Shown here one piece after another: positions 9,801 through 17,732 of a stretch of 21,594 nt of DNA. This DNA is from a virus, in the IMG/VR virus record IMGVR_UViG_3300025769_000993, positions 1-21,594 of that record. One strand, 5' to 3'. The notes under the pieces were generated by a model. It was not told the origin of the DNA, searched no databases, and worked only from the letters and a program-made list of their open reading frames with translations. Position 1 is the first letter of the stretch, and each line of letters begins with the position of its first letter. Made by a program: the position numbers and the translations under genes.

Positions 9801-11499
9801 CAAATTCAGATATTCTTAAAATAGTATCGGGGATACCATAAATGTTAATTAAAGCTCTTATTCCTTCAACTGTACCTTTGGTTTTAAGGAGATAAGGTAA
9901 GTTATGGTAAATGCGTTTATATATTTCTTTATTTACATTATCTAAAACTGTAGGATTATTAGAAGCGCTAATGTATGTCTCTATAACTTCTGACCCAGTT
10001 GGAACTAATAACCCACCTCCGGGATTTATTCCGGTTAAAGCAGAAAATAAGTTATCAGAAGTAAAATTATTTTGGTATAGTTGAATTCCCATACCTTTAA
10101 TAGCATCTGCAACTATATCTTTTGATATACCATAATCTAATCTATTATCAGCATCAAATCTATTTGACAAATCTTTAGTATAAACCCAAATATTATCAAA
10201 ATGTTGACCTATCATATCCATAAACAAGAATAAAGGTTCATTTCTTGTATCATCTTGAACATATGAAGGTAATGAATTAACAATTCTATCTACATTTTCT
10301 AAATCATATATAGAGCCTGAGTTAGTTGCTTGGTCTTCTAACCAAGCTAGTGCCTCCACACTTCCTGTAGATACTAAAGTGTAGGGAGCACTAGTATTAT
10401 TTTTTGGATATATATCAGAAGACCCAGAAGAATAATACTGGTATTCTTCATATCCATCAAAGTTTTCTATTATTTGAGTTTTAGAATTTTCTAATGATAT
10501 TATACTAGCTGATACATCAGAATTATTTGTAGTTTCTAATTCTAAAATTTCATCGTCGTATGATTGAATTAAGCTTAATTTATAGTAAAAGTTCCTAACC
10601 CTTTGTTCAGCAGAAGAAAAATATATAAAATTATTAAAATCACTATAATCTACATTAACTGTAATACCTTTTTTATTTAAAATTCCTTTTAATTCATTAT
10701 AAGAAGAAGTTAAAATAGTATTATTTAATTCATTATTATTTACATAAACTGTAGAATTATTAATTACATCCTTACTTTTTAAATTAAAATTAGGACCTTT
10801 TAATTTTTTAGCAGGTGGGGGTGGGATAACAACAGGGGCAAAATTTACTTGATAGGAAACTTCTTCAGCAGTTTGAATTACAACCCATAAAGTATCTTTA
10901 ATATTAAATTGAGATTCTAAAGGTTCGTATAGTTTAATTAAAACTGTATATTGATCTGAAGTAGTATCTATTAATATATTGTTAGCTATAAAAATATTAT
11001 TATTACCAAAATTAATATAAAAATCTTCAAAGTAAGCAGAGGAATCTAAATTAGATTTAAATTTATTTGTTAATTTTTCTAATTCATCATTTGATATATT
11101 ATTATTAGCAACCCTTATCTCAGTCCTATCTGAAGAAATTTGTTTAATGTAAAACGGGTTAGATTGAGAAGAAGAAATTTGTGGTTTTAAAAAATTATAT
11201 ATAGCTGTATAAGTACCTTGAGAGTATCCTTCTTTAATTAAGTCTTCTTCAGGATTTACATTTACAGTAGATACACTATTTTTTTTAGTATTATAATCTA
11301 AAGTTATTGTAAAATCTTTATAGGAATAATTAATATACTCTAAAATATTATTTTCATTATATATAGAAAATTCTACATTATCCTCCTCAGGATTAAATTG
11401 AGAAATAACATCAAAAGATGGAATTAATTTTAAATCCTTATCATCATACCCTTCAGAAATAAAAGGAGTTGATATTTTATTTAATGTAACCTCAGCCAT
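6847..11499 (-). CDS. Giant mosaic baseplate/tail protein with LamG-like domain
   Basis: This 1550-aa protein is the largest in the window. The N-terminal 220 residues are followed by a proline hinge (VVIPPPPA, 223-230). Residues 400-570 contain VDRIVNSLPSYVQDD (403-417), RIYHNLPYLLKTKGTVEGI (529-547) and INIYGIPDTILRISEFGG (551-568), resembling the tail-protein-I-like segment of large phage structural proteins. Residues 600-800 look like a LamG/concanavalin-type sandwich ending in SYQELRLYNVSLSENTFYDF (774-793). Residues 920-1025 hold another conserved block (FVPAKSSLATGVVIKQHLLE, 1004-1023). The C-terminus ends with DSNYYNRGWVNGRYKGSK. It overlaps the upstream gene by 8 nt (ATGGCTGA). By size and position after gp6 it may take the place of T4 gp7, but sequence homology to gp7 is not evident. 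Confidence 0.65.
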   Translation of the reverse strand: MAEVTLNKISTPFISEGYDDKDLKLIPSFDVISQFNPEEDNVEFSIYNENNILEYINYSYKDFTITLDYNTKKNSVSTVNVNPEEDLIKEGYSQGTYTAIYNFLKPQISSSQSNPFYIKQISSDRTEIRVANNNISNDELEKLTNKFKSNLDSSAYFEDFYINFGNNNIFIANNILIDTTSDQYTVLIKLYEPLESQFNIKDTLWVVIQTAEEVSYQVNFAPVVIPPPPAKKLKGPNFNLKSKDVINNSTVYVNNNELNNTILTSSYNELKGILNKKGITVNVDYSDFNNFIYFSSAEQRVRNFYYKLSLIQSYDDEILELETTNNSDVSASIISLENSKTQIIENFDGYEEYQYYSSGSSDIYPKNNTSAPYTLVSTGSVEALAWLEDQATNSGSIYDLENVDRIVNSLPSYVQDDTRNEPLFLFMDMIGQHFDNIWVYTKDLSNRFDADNRLDYGISKDIVADAIKGMGIQLYQNNFTSDNLFSALTGINPGGGLLVPTGSEVIETYISASNNPTVLDNVNKEIYKRIYHNLPYLLKTKGTVEGIRALINIYGIPDTILRISEFGGKDKNNSNDWDYFQNTFNYYTYISESSTTDRIDAGFRLKSDWNTNTPKEVLFRFKPEIPTSDNEQNFRTVCKITDTGESVNAYLTLSRTGSWDASGSYSGSITSQSRNYAELAYWSNGTKVTSVNAPFYDGNWWGISITSGSSEFTLKAASKIYDGNEGFKIGYTTSSTNSDSSLDWNASTNIYLPSKDGSSAVTLDSNDYYGLTGSYQELRLYNVSLSENTFYDFVMNPYSIEGSNYSSSAENLAFRAPLGSELIDTGSGTYNSIHPKITGSYVTQSFSNSTSTYTIGSSVTFPSQTEVYYYDQPAVGIKNRISEKIRTQLHSFPSGSTLSPLRSIQQNYLTPESGSYTKDINLVEIAFSPQNEINDDINSSLGYFNIGDYIGDPRQISESVTSYPGLDKLRDSYFSKYYTNYNWNDYIRLIKYFDNSLFKMIKDFVPAKSSLATGVVIKQHLLERNKQRPAQVESSQHEYSGSVYASSSIGNIIGGEAGAFTNLNQSPANNSLISLTGANAYVIRRDIGTLTVINSFGVTPIGSYGISGSDGGFIIDDEGSGGQVRYPFKNTSNIPIQFDFSFEGEVFINDVDEGEFHIFSDKRFTTSSFRFMDKRKAGAIFSASLGNVSVGGTINVEKKNLTILPGESLSIAISDNDAESPAEQIGGCKVVFSQSTLHNNPSYNSQIWNETVQTISGSTTLVHSSQNEFYDGELSGSKLLVTNGELGNIPTGSQIEYSNTYIQSSNYGVRIFDNPENFDYYLGLWSATNEFTMARSVFVLRDSTSNVIELVFGTSLQGGVPNFINTLNSASQGSTFTLTVTDAGSLGSVVQPEGIPYTFTVSNTIYDDNLPANPGTFATLRVALEGTNPNPSSYLFTIAGGGTTQASSGGYLVQGVDIIGRIIDTPLSAQKELENLAYNYNNATNSRLSSIYQDIDYSGGIIPVNQSLIETSAALKAPIQDSNYYNRGWVNGRYKGSKVSSPDFNIPYQN
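9100..9702 (-). other. LamG/concanavalin-like domain within the 1550-aa protein
   Basis: Residues about 600-800 contain features usual in LamG-type domains: a central FYDGNWWGISIT segment, a run of alternating strands, and a final GSYQELRLYNVSLSENTF. Such domains often bind sugars or stabilise trimers. The assignment rests on motif resemblance only. Confidence 0.5.
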
Positions 11500-11860
11500 T
11501 TTGTATTTGTTGTGCTATTGCAGCATTTGTTTCTTGGGATTTTATTAATTCCGTTTGAGTATCTAATAATTGTGCTCTTAAAGAATCTATTTCTTGAACT
11601 AAAGCTTCAATTTCAGTATTAGTTTGTTCGTCCCCCACATACTCTGTACTTTGTTGAATTAAAGTATTATGGGAATTAATCCCGGTTTTAGGTATGTCAA
11701 AAAATAATTGGTCATAATAAGTAAAAAATTGCTCAACTGTTATAGTATCTTCTTCTATTTCTATTACAGGAGGTAAAAGTTCATTAAATGATGTATCAAT
11801 AGTTTTTTGATAATCACTTTTATTGAATACTGTTTTATTTAAATTTACTCTTTGAATCAT
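11492..11860 (-). CDS. Small coiled-coil virion-associated protein
   Basis: This 122-aa protein has an acidic middle (VIEIEEDTITVEQFFTYYDQ, residues 32-51) and a C-terminal heptad-like helix from about 80 to 120 (EIEALVQEIDSLRAQLLDTQ), likely a coiled coil. It has no signal peptide or enzyme motif. Its ATG overlaps the stop of the DNRLRE-like gene (ATGA at 11857-11860), and its own stop overlaps the giant mosaic gene by 8 nt, so the three are translationally coupled. A bridging or chaperone role for the neighbouring large protein is plausible but speculative. Confidence 0.55.
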   Translation of the reverse strand: MIQRVNLNKTVFNKSDYQKTIDTSFNELLPPVIEIEEDTITVEQFFTYYDQLFFDIPKTGINSHNTLIQQSTEYVGDEQTNTEIEALVQEIDSLRAQLLDTQTELIKSQETNAAIAQQIQNG

Positions 11861-12975
11861 CCATTTATTACTTTAAAATAATAATCATTATCTAGTACTA
11901 AAACTTCGTTATTTATAGGTACTTTAAGCAAAATTTGATAATATCTTTCGGGTTCAAAACCATTCATATATAAATTAAAATAGCTGCTGGTAGCATCAGC
12001 ACTAATTCTAGTATAGTCATCATTAAAGTCTACAATAAATTCATTACTATCTAAATCTTTTATAGCATAAGATGAAGACTCAGGAAGATAATAATTTGTA
12101 GTATAAATTGATGAAGTTTGATAAGTTCTTGAAGGAAAACGAGGACGACAATTAATTTTAAATTTATGAATACTTCCACTCCTAAAAGTTCCAGGATTGT
12201 TATCTAAACTAGCTACTAGTTCTGAGGTGTTAATAATAGTAGTTGATGAAGATCCTGTACTAAATGAAAAATCATCCCATTGAAATTGTAATTCGGGAGG
12301 ATAAATAGTATTAGTATCTATTGAGTAAAATTGAATTTTAGCCTGTTTATATAAACCACCAATTTCGTCATTTTTACTTTGTTTTATAATAAATCCATCA
12401 TTGTTAAAACCTCCTAAGCTATTTGAAGCACTATACCATGTTTTTATAGTATTAGTGACATCAATATTTAAATCTTTTGTGCTAGTATAATTGTATATTT
12501 TAGATTGGGTAACATTCAAACCTAAAGCAGACCCAGTATACCAAGTTCCTCCTCCCTCTACCTCAGAATAAGAACCCGTAGAATATGCTTCAAATCCTGT
12601 AGTTGTCCAAGCATCTGATCCTGAATAAGCTTTATACACCCAACTAACTCCATTATCTGTTTCAGGAGAATCTGTAAATCTCCCAGTTCCCATGTTCCAA
12701 GAGCCTGATACAGGGTAAATTTCTAATGTAGTATCAGTATTAAGATTTTCTATATTAGATATATAATTTTTTAAATTAACTTGAAAATTAGACCCACTAA
12801 TTTTATCATCTATAATAGAATTAATTTCATCCTGAGAAAACTGGATGAGATATCTACTTAAATAAGCATCTGTATCAGTAATAGTTTCTATAATGGAATC
12901 TAAGCCTGTGTTTCTAGCGGGGTATCTAGAATAGATTGTAGCATCTTTAGTGGGAAATATTTTGTATACTGCCAT
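11857..12975 (-). CDS. DNRLRE-like baseplate-associated protein
   Basis: This 372-aa protein begins AVYKIFPTKDATIYSRYP, the usual opening of DNRLRE-type beta-sandwich domains (an 'i.P..DatI' strand). YLSRYLIQFSQDEI follows at about 38-51. SWNMGTGRFTDSPETDNGVS fits the 'W.eG..r....t..G.sW' strand pair, and LNIDVTNTIKTWYSASN (residues 168-184) with GFIIKQS completes the family pattern. Known members are bacterial cell-surface and phage appendage proteins. A second beta-rich half (about 230-372) is unassigned. It follows gp6 after 3 nt and overlaps the next gene by ATGA. In T4 gp7 and gp8 come after gp6; here this unrelated-looking protein occupies the first such slot. The start context CTATAAAAAATG lacks Shine-Dalgarno. 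Confidence 0.6.
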   Translation of the reverse strand: MAVYKIFPTKDATIYSRYPARNTGLDSIIETITDTDAYLSRYLIQFSQDEINSIIDDKISGSNFQVNLKNYISNIENLNTDTTLEIYPVSGSWNMGTGRFTDSPETDNGVSWVYKAYSGSDAWTTTGFEAYSTGSYSEVEGGGTWYTGSALGLNVTQSKIYNYTSTKDLNIDVTNTIKTWYSASNSLGGFNNDGFIIKQSKNDEIGGLYKQAKIQFYSIDTNTIYPPELQFQWDDFSFSTGSSSTTIINTSELVASLDNNPGTFRSGSIHKFKINCRPRFPSRTYQTSSIYTTNYYLPESSSYAIKDLDSNEFIVDFNDDYTRISADATSSYFNLYMNGFEPERYYQILLKVPINNEVLVLDNDYYFKVING

Positions 12976-12978
12976 TTT

Positions 12979-14850
12979 TTATAGTGTTGTTGCTCTACCT
13001 CTAATATCAGTATCAGGGAATTTAACTTCAAAAATTGAGGGGTCTAATGAAGGATATATTACATTATTTAATGTTGCCCCTTTAATATCATAAGCATATT
13101 CCGAATAAGAACCCCCATTTTTATTAGTTATATTAATTTGATTTACAGTTTGTACTCCTTCTACTTTATCTAATAAAATATATAAATCTCTTAATAAAAT
13201 AGGCTGATTAATTTGAGCGTTATTAATATCAAAATAATTCTGGAGGGAAGTAATGCATTTAGATATAACTTCATTTGAATTATAGTTAGGGAGAATTAAC
13301 AAATCAAAATCAACTCCTATATTAATTATAAAGGCATCTTTTATTCTTATAGAGTCATTAATACTCCTATATTGAGATAAATAAGTTGAAAGATTTTTCT
13401 TTAAAGTAGTAGAAGATGTAGTTAATTGTTGGGAAGCATTGTATGCAAGAATATATAAATCTAATATTTTTAATCCTTCTTGAAAATTTAAAGAAGATGC
13501 TTTTTGAGGTTCAATGTAAGCTTTTGCTAATACCCCTAACTCAGAAGGCATACTTAGTGCTCTAACTAAATAATCTTCTTGAGTTACAGTTCTTAATTGA
13601 GCTCCAAAATTTCCTAAAGAATTATTTCTTATTTCTTCAACAGAATCTCCATCACTCCCTCCTATTGAGGCAGATGGGTTTGTAATCAATACGGAATCAT
13701 ATATATCTTGAGCAATTCCCCCTGTATTATTTACATTACTTTGTTGAAAATTTATAGTAGCAGATACTATATTATTAATAATATTAGAAGAAACATTAGA
13801 TTCTACTCCACCTCCAACTAAATACCTTACAGTTAAAGTAGTATTAGAAGGAGCAATCCCATAAGTATTAGTATATAAAAAGTTTTGAGGATCAAAAGCT
13901 GTTTTAGTTTTGTTTCTAGTATAAGGAAGTCCTATTCCTACATTATTAGGATTAGGGGTTATAACTTCAGTAATATTATTTTCATTATTCCCAGCTCCAA
14001 ATTGAATACTCAATTGGGTTTTCGATTTAAACCTTGAAACAAATCTTCTAGGAACTTTTTCTAAATTTAAAATATAAGGTACTTCTCCTTGATCATTAGA
14101 AGTATTAGGATCTATGTTATTTTTATTTTGAATATATTTAAAAACAGTTTCTTGAGATAAATAAGGAACCTCAGTCCAAGTATTTCCATCACTATCTGTT
14201 ATATCTAATATTCCAACTATATTAGTGTCATTTATTTCTACAGTAGGATATTTATCTACTTCAGTAAAAGTAAAACTTTCTGTTTTTATAGTAGCAGAAA
14301 TAGCTTTTCTAGTCTTTTTTAATAAAAATCTATTAACATCATTTCCTGAAATACTGTGTACAAAAACTTCTGTAGGATCTTGAGAAGAAGAAACACTAAA
14401 ATCAATAGGATCTTGAATTAAAAATTTAGTTGAATTACCTAAAGTAGAAGAAACTGAAGCATTTTCAGAAATTAATAAAGCATAACTATAATCAGGAACA
14501 TAAGTCCCTGAACCATCATCTATAGCTGGAACTTGTTGGTATATTTCTAGATTAGCTAAAGAGGTTCCTGTTACTTTGGGTTTATATCCCATCATGTAAG
14601 CTAATTCATATAAATTAGGTTCTTGGCGAGCATATTGTAAAAAGGTTTCTTGAACCTGATTATCTAAGTAAAAAGATAACACGTCCCCTACATAAGAAGC
14701 CATTTCTATAAACATAGAACCAGGGGAATTTTGGCTAAAATCGTTATAAGTTGTAGGGAAATAAGTCTTAGAAAATTCAATAAGACTATTTCTAAGGCTA
14801 TCAAAATCCCTATTAATATACTTTATATCTTTATTTATACCTTCAGCCAT
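12979..14850 (-). CDS. gp6: Baseplate wedge protein gp6 (Baseplate J-like)
   Basis: This 623-aa protein is close in size to T4 gp6 (about 660 aa). The N-terminal region matches the gp6/Baseplate-J pattern: YINRDFDSLRNSLIEFSKTY (residues 11-30), then NSPGSMFIEMASYVGDVLSF (41-60), then VQETFLQYARQEPNLYELAY (66-85) and MGYKP. The central region near 390-435 has the characteristic GGSDGDSVEEIRNN and QLRTVTQEDYLVRA motif. gp6 dimers form the iris-like ring that links wedges around the hub in contractile tails. The gene lies directly after gp25, which binds gp6 in the wedge core; the two are coupled at 14850 through TAATG. The conserved gene pair makes this one of the firmest calls in the window. 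Confidence 0.88.
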   Translation of the reverse strand: MAEGINKDIKYINRDFDSLRNSLIEFSKTYFPTTYNDFSQNSPGSMFIEMASYVGDVLSFYLDNQVQETFLQYARQEPNLYELAYMMGYKPKVTGTSLANLEIYQQVPAIDDGSGTYVPDYSYALLISENASVSSTLGNSTKFLIQDPIDFSVSSSQDPTEVFVHSISGNDVNRFLLKKTRKAISATIKTESFTFTEVDKYPTVEINDTNIVGILDITDSDGNTWTEVPYLSQETVFKYIQNKNNIDPNTSNDQGEVPYILNLEKVPRRFVSRFKSKTQLSIQFGAGNNENNITEVITPNPNNVGIGLPYTRNKTKTAFDPQNFLYTNTYGIAPSNTTLTVRYLVGGGVESNVSSNIINNIVSATINFQQSNVNNTGGIAQDIYDSVLITNPSASIGGSDGDSVEEIRNNSLGNFGAQLRTVTQEDYLVRALSMPSELGVLAKAYIEPQKASSLNFQEGLKILDLYILAYNASQQLTTSSTTLKKNLSTYLSQYRSINDSIRIKDAFIINIGVDFDLLILPNYNSNEVISKCITSLQNYFDINNAQINQPILLRDLYILLDKVEGVQTVNQINITNKNGGSYSEYAYDIKGATLNNVIYPSLDPSIFEVKFPDTDIRGRATTL

Positions 14851-15272
14851 TACAAATTATAATTTATTTCTACTGTATCTTCATTGTTATTAAACACATT
14901 ATAAGACATAACTACTTTCAAAGTATTATTATTGACATCTTCTAATACTTCTAAATTCTTTAATTTCACTTCAGGAAAAAATAATGACAAATTATCTATA
15001 ATTCTTTTTTTAACTAAATCAAATGTATTTGAAGTTAATTGTTCAAATAATATATCTTTTAAACCTCCCCCATAATTAGGGTTTAAAGGTCTTTCTCCTA
15101 AATTTGTAGTAAAAAATATAATTAAATTAGCTTTAATTTGTTCCTGAGTAGTATAATTTAATTTAAAGGGAACAGATCCTGAAGTAGCAAAAGTGGTAAA
15201 AGGATAAGCCAAACCAACAGCATTTCTGGGTTGTTGATCAATAGGAAATATGTTAGTTTGCTTAATTGCCAT
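14850..15272 (-). CDS. gp25: Baseplate wedge protein gp25
   Basis: This 140-aa protein is close to T4 gp25 (132 aa). The signature of the GPW/gp25 family is present at residues 59-77 (GERPLNPNYGGGLKDILFE), preceded by TTQEQIKANLIIFFTTN (41-57). gp25 is a small wedge-core protein that nucleates sheath assembly with gp6 and gp53. Translation is coupled on both sides by TAATG junctions: the preceding 109-aa gene ends at 15272 and gp6 begins at 14850. The N-terminus carries the expected PFTTFATSGSVPF segment. High-confidence call. Confidence 0.9.
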   Translation of the reverse strand: MAIKQTNIFPIDQQPRNAVGLAYPFTTFATSGSVPFKLNYTTQEQIKANLIIFFTTNLGERPLNPNYGGGLKDILFEQLTSNTFDLVKKRIIDNLSLFFPEVKLKNLEVLEDVNNNTLKVVMSYNVFNNNEDTVEINYNL

Positions 15273-15601
15273 TATTTATTATTCATTAACCCCATGATTT
15301 GGTCCATATTAACCTCACCACTAGGAAGATCAGATCCTGGCATTACTCCTTGGGGGTTAAATGCTTGGGGAACGTTTTGGGAATTAAAAGAAGAAGCCAT
15401 ATCACCTAATATATTTTGATAAGCTGCTCTTTTTTCATTTGAACTCATTGAGGGACCATCAACTACTTTTTGTGGTTGAATACTTTCTACAACTGTTTGT
15501 TTTGGAGCACGTACGGCTTCAAGAAGTATATCTTTAATTTCTTCTTGAATAGCCTCTTTAACTGCTTGTTTAATTAATGATTTTAATACGTTTTGTTTCA
15601 T
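15272..15601 (-). CDS. Small baseplate-region protein of unknown function
   Basis: This 109-aa protein has an amphipathic, charged N-terminal helix (LKSLIKQAVKEAIQEEIKDI, residues 6-25), a variable linker, and a C-terminal part rich in Asn, Gln, Pro and Met (NSQNVPQAFNPQGVMPG, 73-89; DQIMGLM near the end). No known domain is recognised. It sits between the 302-aa virion protein and gp25, so an assembly factor or minor baseplate protein is likely. A 17-nt gap with the ATATTTAT motif precedes its ATG at 15601, so it could be the first gene of a transcript unit running into gp25 and gp6. Its stop overlaps the gp25 start (TAATG). Confidence 0.5.
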   Translation of the reverse strand: MKQNVLKSLIKQAVKEAIQEEIKDILLEAVRAPKQTVVESIQPQKVVDGPSMSSNEKRAAYQNILGDMASSFNSQNVPQAFNPQGVMPGSDLPSGEVNMDQIMGLMNNK

Positions 15602-15606
15602 TATTT

Positions 15607-15614
15607 ATAAATAT
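15607..15614 (-). promoter_or_regulatory. ATATTTAT motif before the 109-aa gene
   Basis: Exact octamer in the 17-nt gap, followed by AAATA and the ATG at 15601. On the minus strand the overlapping TATAAATA (15609-15602) also matches the T4 late-promoter core, but it abuts the start codon, leaving no leader. Confidence 0.4.
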
Positions 15615-15618
15615 CTAA

Positions 15619-16527
15619 TTAATTTGCTCTTAAATTATCTCTATCTATCACTAGTTTTAATTCTTGAATCAATATATCAGGTGTACCAGTAAATGACAAT
15701 TCAGTTTGCAATAAAGTAATTCCATCTTGATTTTGTGCAAGAGCTCTTCTTCTATTAACTGTAGAAGAAAAAGGTACTTCTTCTATTTTAAAAACAAATC
15801 CTTTATAAGCAGTATCTATTAGGCTTTGTTCTTCTTCGTCTACATCTTGCTCAATAAAACTTATAATTTCGGGGGATATTGGAATTAATTTTGATTGAAC
15901 ACCTTCTTCATTTTGAACACCTTCTTCATTTACTTCAGAACATTCTAATATAGCAGCATCTAGTGCTTCTATAGTACAAATTAATTCTCTTAAAACATTA
16001 GCAAATAATTTAATAGCTACATTTGCAGAAACTAATCCTCCTACTATAGGAACTAGTCTTTGAGCCCCATCCCCTTTAAATTTTGCTTTTTCAATTAATT
16101 GTAAAGAACCATCAATAGCGGAGTTAGCTAAAGCAGGGATTGGGAGGGGAACAACAGCACCTGCAGTAATACCCCCTGCTGCTATCCCAGATGCTACGTT
16201 AATACCTGTAATAATACCCCTAAGACCCCTTTCTGCTCCTGATAAGTTTTTTGATAGTCTATCTACTTTATTGTAAACTTTGTTTAATTGCTCTGTTATA
16301 TTATTTCTAGTATTAATAAAATTATCAATTTGAGGTTGTGTAGGACACACCCCTTCTGCAAAATTAGATAGTATTTCTATAATTTTATTAGTATACTTAG
16401 CTTTTAATTTACTTACTTCTCTATTAATTGCTTCTACGAGTTTATTTATACTAGGTAATGGAGGTAAATTCTCTAAAATACTTTTAGTATCATCTGAGGG
16501 TGGTATTTGACAAAAATCACTAGCCAT
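15619..16527 (-). CDS. Baseplate-hub-region virion protein with hydrophobic Gly/Ala stretches
   Basis: This 302-aa protein starts MASDFCQIPPSDD. Residues 20-100 are predicted helical and charged. Two low-charge hydrophobic stretches follow: residues 104-137 (GIITGINVASGIAAGGITAG, then VVPLPIPALANSAI) and 158-180 (LVPIVGGLVSANVAIKLFA). A perfect 18-bp duplication gives NEEGVQ twice at 200-211. The C-terminal part has RRRALAQNQDGITLLQTELS and then a conserved-looking FTGTPDILIQELKLVID. It lies between the gp5-like hub protein and the 109-aa/gp25/gp6 genes and is coupled to the former by TAATG at 16527. The hydrophobic stretches would suit a membrane-interacting or tape-measure-like component, but the overall family is unknown to me. 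Confidence 0.55.
   Translation of the reverse strand: MASDFCQIPPSDDTKSILENLPPLPSINKLVEAINREVSKLKAKYTNKIIEILSNFAEGVCPTQPQIDNFINTRNNITEQLNKVYNKVDRLSKNLSGAERGLRGIITGINVASGIAAGGITAGAVVPLPIPALANSAIDGSLQLIEKAKFKGDGAQRLVPIVGGLVSANVAIKLFANVLRELICTIEALDAAILECSEVNEEGVQNEEGVQSKLIPISPEIISFIEQDVDEEEQSLIDTAYKGFVFKIEEVPFSSTVNRRRALAQNQDGITLLQTELSFTGTPDILIQELKLVIDRDNLRAN
15895..15930 (-). repeat. Perfect 18-bp tandem duplication
   Basis: The 18-nt unit TTGAACACCTTCTTCATT (plus strand) occurs twice head-to-tail at 15895-15912 and 15913-15930. It adds six in-frame codons (NEEGVQ) to the 302-aa protein. Identity of the copies implies a recent event. Confidence 0.95.
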
Positions 16528-17732
16528 TATTTAGTAAAATTACGATTTGACTTAGCTCCACCTTGTCCTGATTTGCTTAGAGTAGATTTAACACTATTTA
16601 AAGTACCTACTATATTATTAGCTAAAGGAGTTGAAGCAGGTTTATAAGGGGATGGTTCTTTTCCATAAACCGTAAAAAACTGGATTAAACTATTAATCAT
16701 AGTATTTAGTTGGGTTATAGTTATATCTCCTTTTAAGAGGGGTTCGGTTGCATTTTTATCCCCTAAATATATTTTATCAGAAGATACATAAGTTTCTTTA
16801 GAATCTACATTAACTGAATTAACTGCATTTAAATTAATAGATTTATTTGAAGTTAATAAAATATCACTAGTTTTAGTATTAAAAACTAACCTCCCAGAAT
16901 TAAGAATAATTTGGTTTTCTTGATATTCTTTAATTCCTATAGGAGCAGTAGTATAACTATTATAAGTAGTACTAGAAGCATTTAATAAAGTAGATTGATC
17001 TTGTATTAAAGATATAGTTGATTGATCTTCATTTATATCTTCAGTTATAGGTACCCATCCTTCTTCACTAGTATTACTAGGCTGACCATTTCGAATTGTT
17101 AAAGAGGGAGTATTATTATTATTACTAATAAAACTTCCTAATCTAATTGAATTTCCCCATCTTCCCTCAATTAAATTATCACCAGCAAAAAACCTTAAGG
17201 GGTGGGTATTAATTTGTTCATTAAATCCCTTTCCTAAGTCTATATCAGTTGAATTATCATATACTCTTCTTACATTTTGAGAAGTCCCTCCTTCAGTATT
17301 TTGGTAATCTTGTTGAGAATTTTCATTATTAGCTAAAGTAGAATCCGGAAGAGCATTATGATGTTGGCTATTCCACAAATTTATAGGGGGAAGATAATAA
17401 GCACTGGTAATATTAGTATTAGTTTGGGTATCTGTAGAAGCTAAAAATACTAAAGAAACTAATTCATTAATTAAAGGATAAAATTTATTGTTAGAAAATA
17501 AGGGTTGAGCCGTATTAACTGTTTTTTTAGCTGATGGAAATTGAACTGAATCATAAAATATGGTACCTACACCATTCCATTCTCCATATTCTTCAAAATT
17601 AGGATGGGTATCATCTAATATAATATCTATTACTCTAACTGATACTACCTCAGCTGAAGTGTTAGGTTGAAGAGTAGATTGAGGTTCAGTAGTTCTTGTA
17701 AGAGCAGAAATACCATAAAATTGCTGAGGCAT
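16527..17732 (-). CDS. gp5-like baseplate hub/spike protein (OB-fold)
   Basis: This 401-aa protein carries an N-terminal OB-fold-like segment (VRVIDIILDDTHPNFEEYG, residues 32-50, then GVGTIFYDSV). The conserved motif GDNLIEGRWGNSIRLGS (184-200) and LTIRNGQ (211-217) are typical of baseplate hub/spike OB domains. The C-terminus (275-335) has regular beta repeats (SGRLVFNTKTSDILLTSNKS; NLNAVNSVNVDS; KIYLGDKNATEPLLKGD) resembling a needle-like spike stem. No lysozyme domain is visible between them, unlike T4 gp5 (575 aa). It would cap the tube and pierce the envelope. It is coupled to both neighbours by TAATG junctions. Confidence 0.72.
   Translation of the reverse strand: MPQQFYGISALTRTTEPQSTLQPNTSAEVVSVRVIDIILDDTHPNFEEYGEWNGVGTIFYDSVQFPSAKKTVNTAQPLFSNNKFYPLINELVSLVFLASTDTQTNTNITSAYYLPPINLWNSQHHNALPDSTLANNENSQQDYQNTEGGTSQNVRRVYDNSTDIDLGKGFNEQINTHPLRFFAGDNLIEGRWGNSIRLGSFISNNNNTPSLTIRNGQPSNTSEEGWVPITEDINEDQSTISLIQDQSTLLNASSTTYNSYTTAPIGIKEYQENQIILNSGRLVFNTKTSDILLTSNKSINLNAVNSVNVDSKETYVSSDKIYLGDKNATEPLLKGDITITQLNTMINSLIQFFTVYGKEPSPYKPASTPLANNIVGTLNSVKSTLSKSGQGGAKSNRNFTK

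Noticed and set aside
15231-15419. Plus-strand 62-aa frame
   Set aside because: It is antisense to gp25 and the 109-aa gene; the opposite-strand genes are clearly real.
7404-16450. TATAAATA on the minus strand (7404, 11910, 14832, 15602, 16443) as T4-type late promoters
   Set aside because: About five copies are expected by chance in sequence this A+T-rich. Most are inside genes at no consistent distance from starts. Only 11910 sits at a plausible distance (49 nt) from a start.
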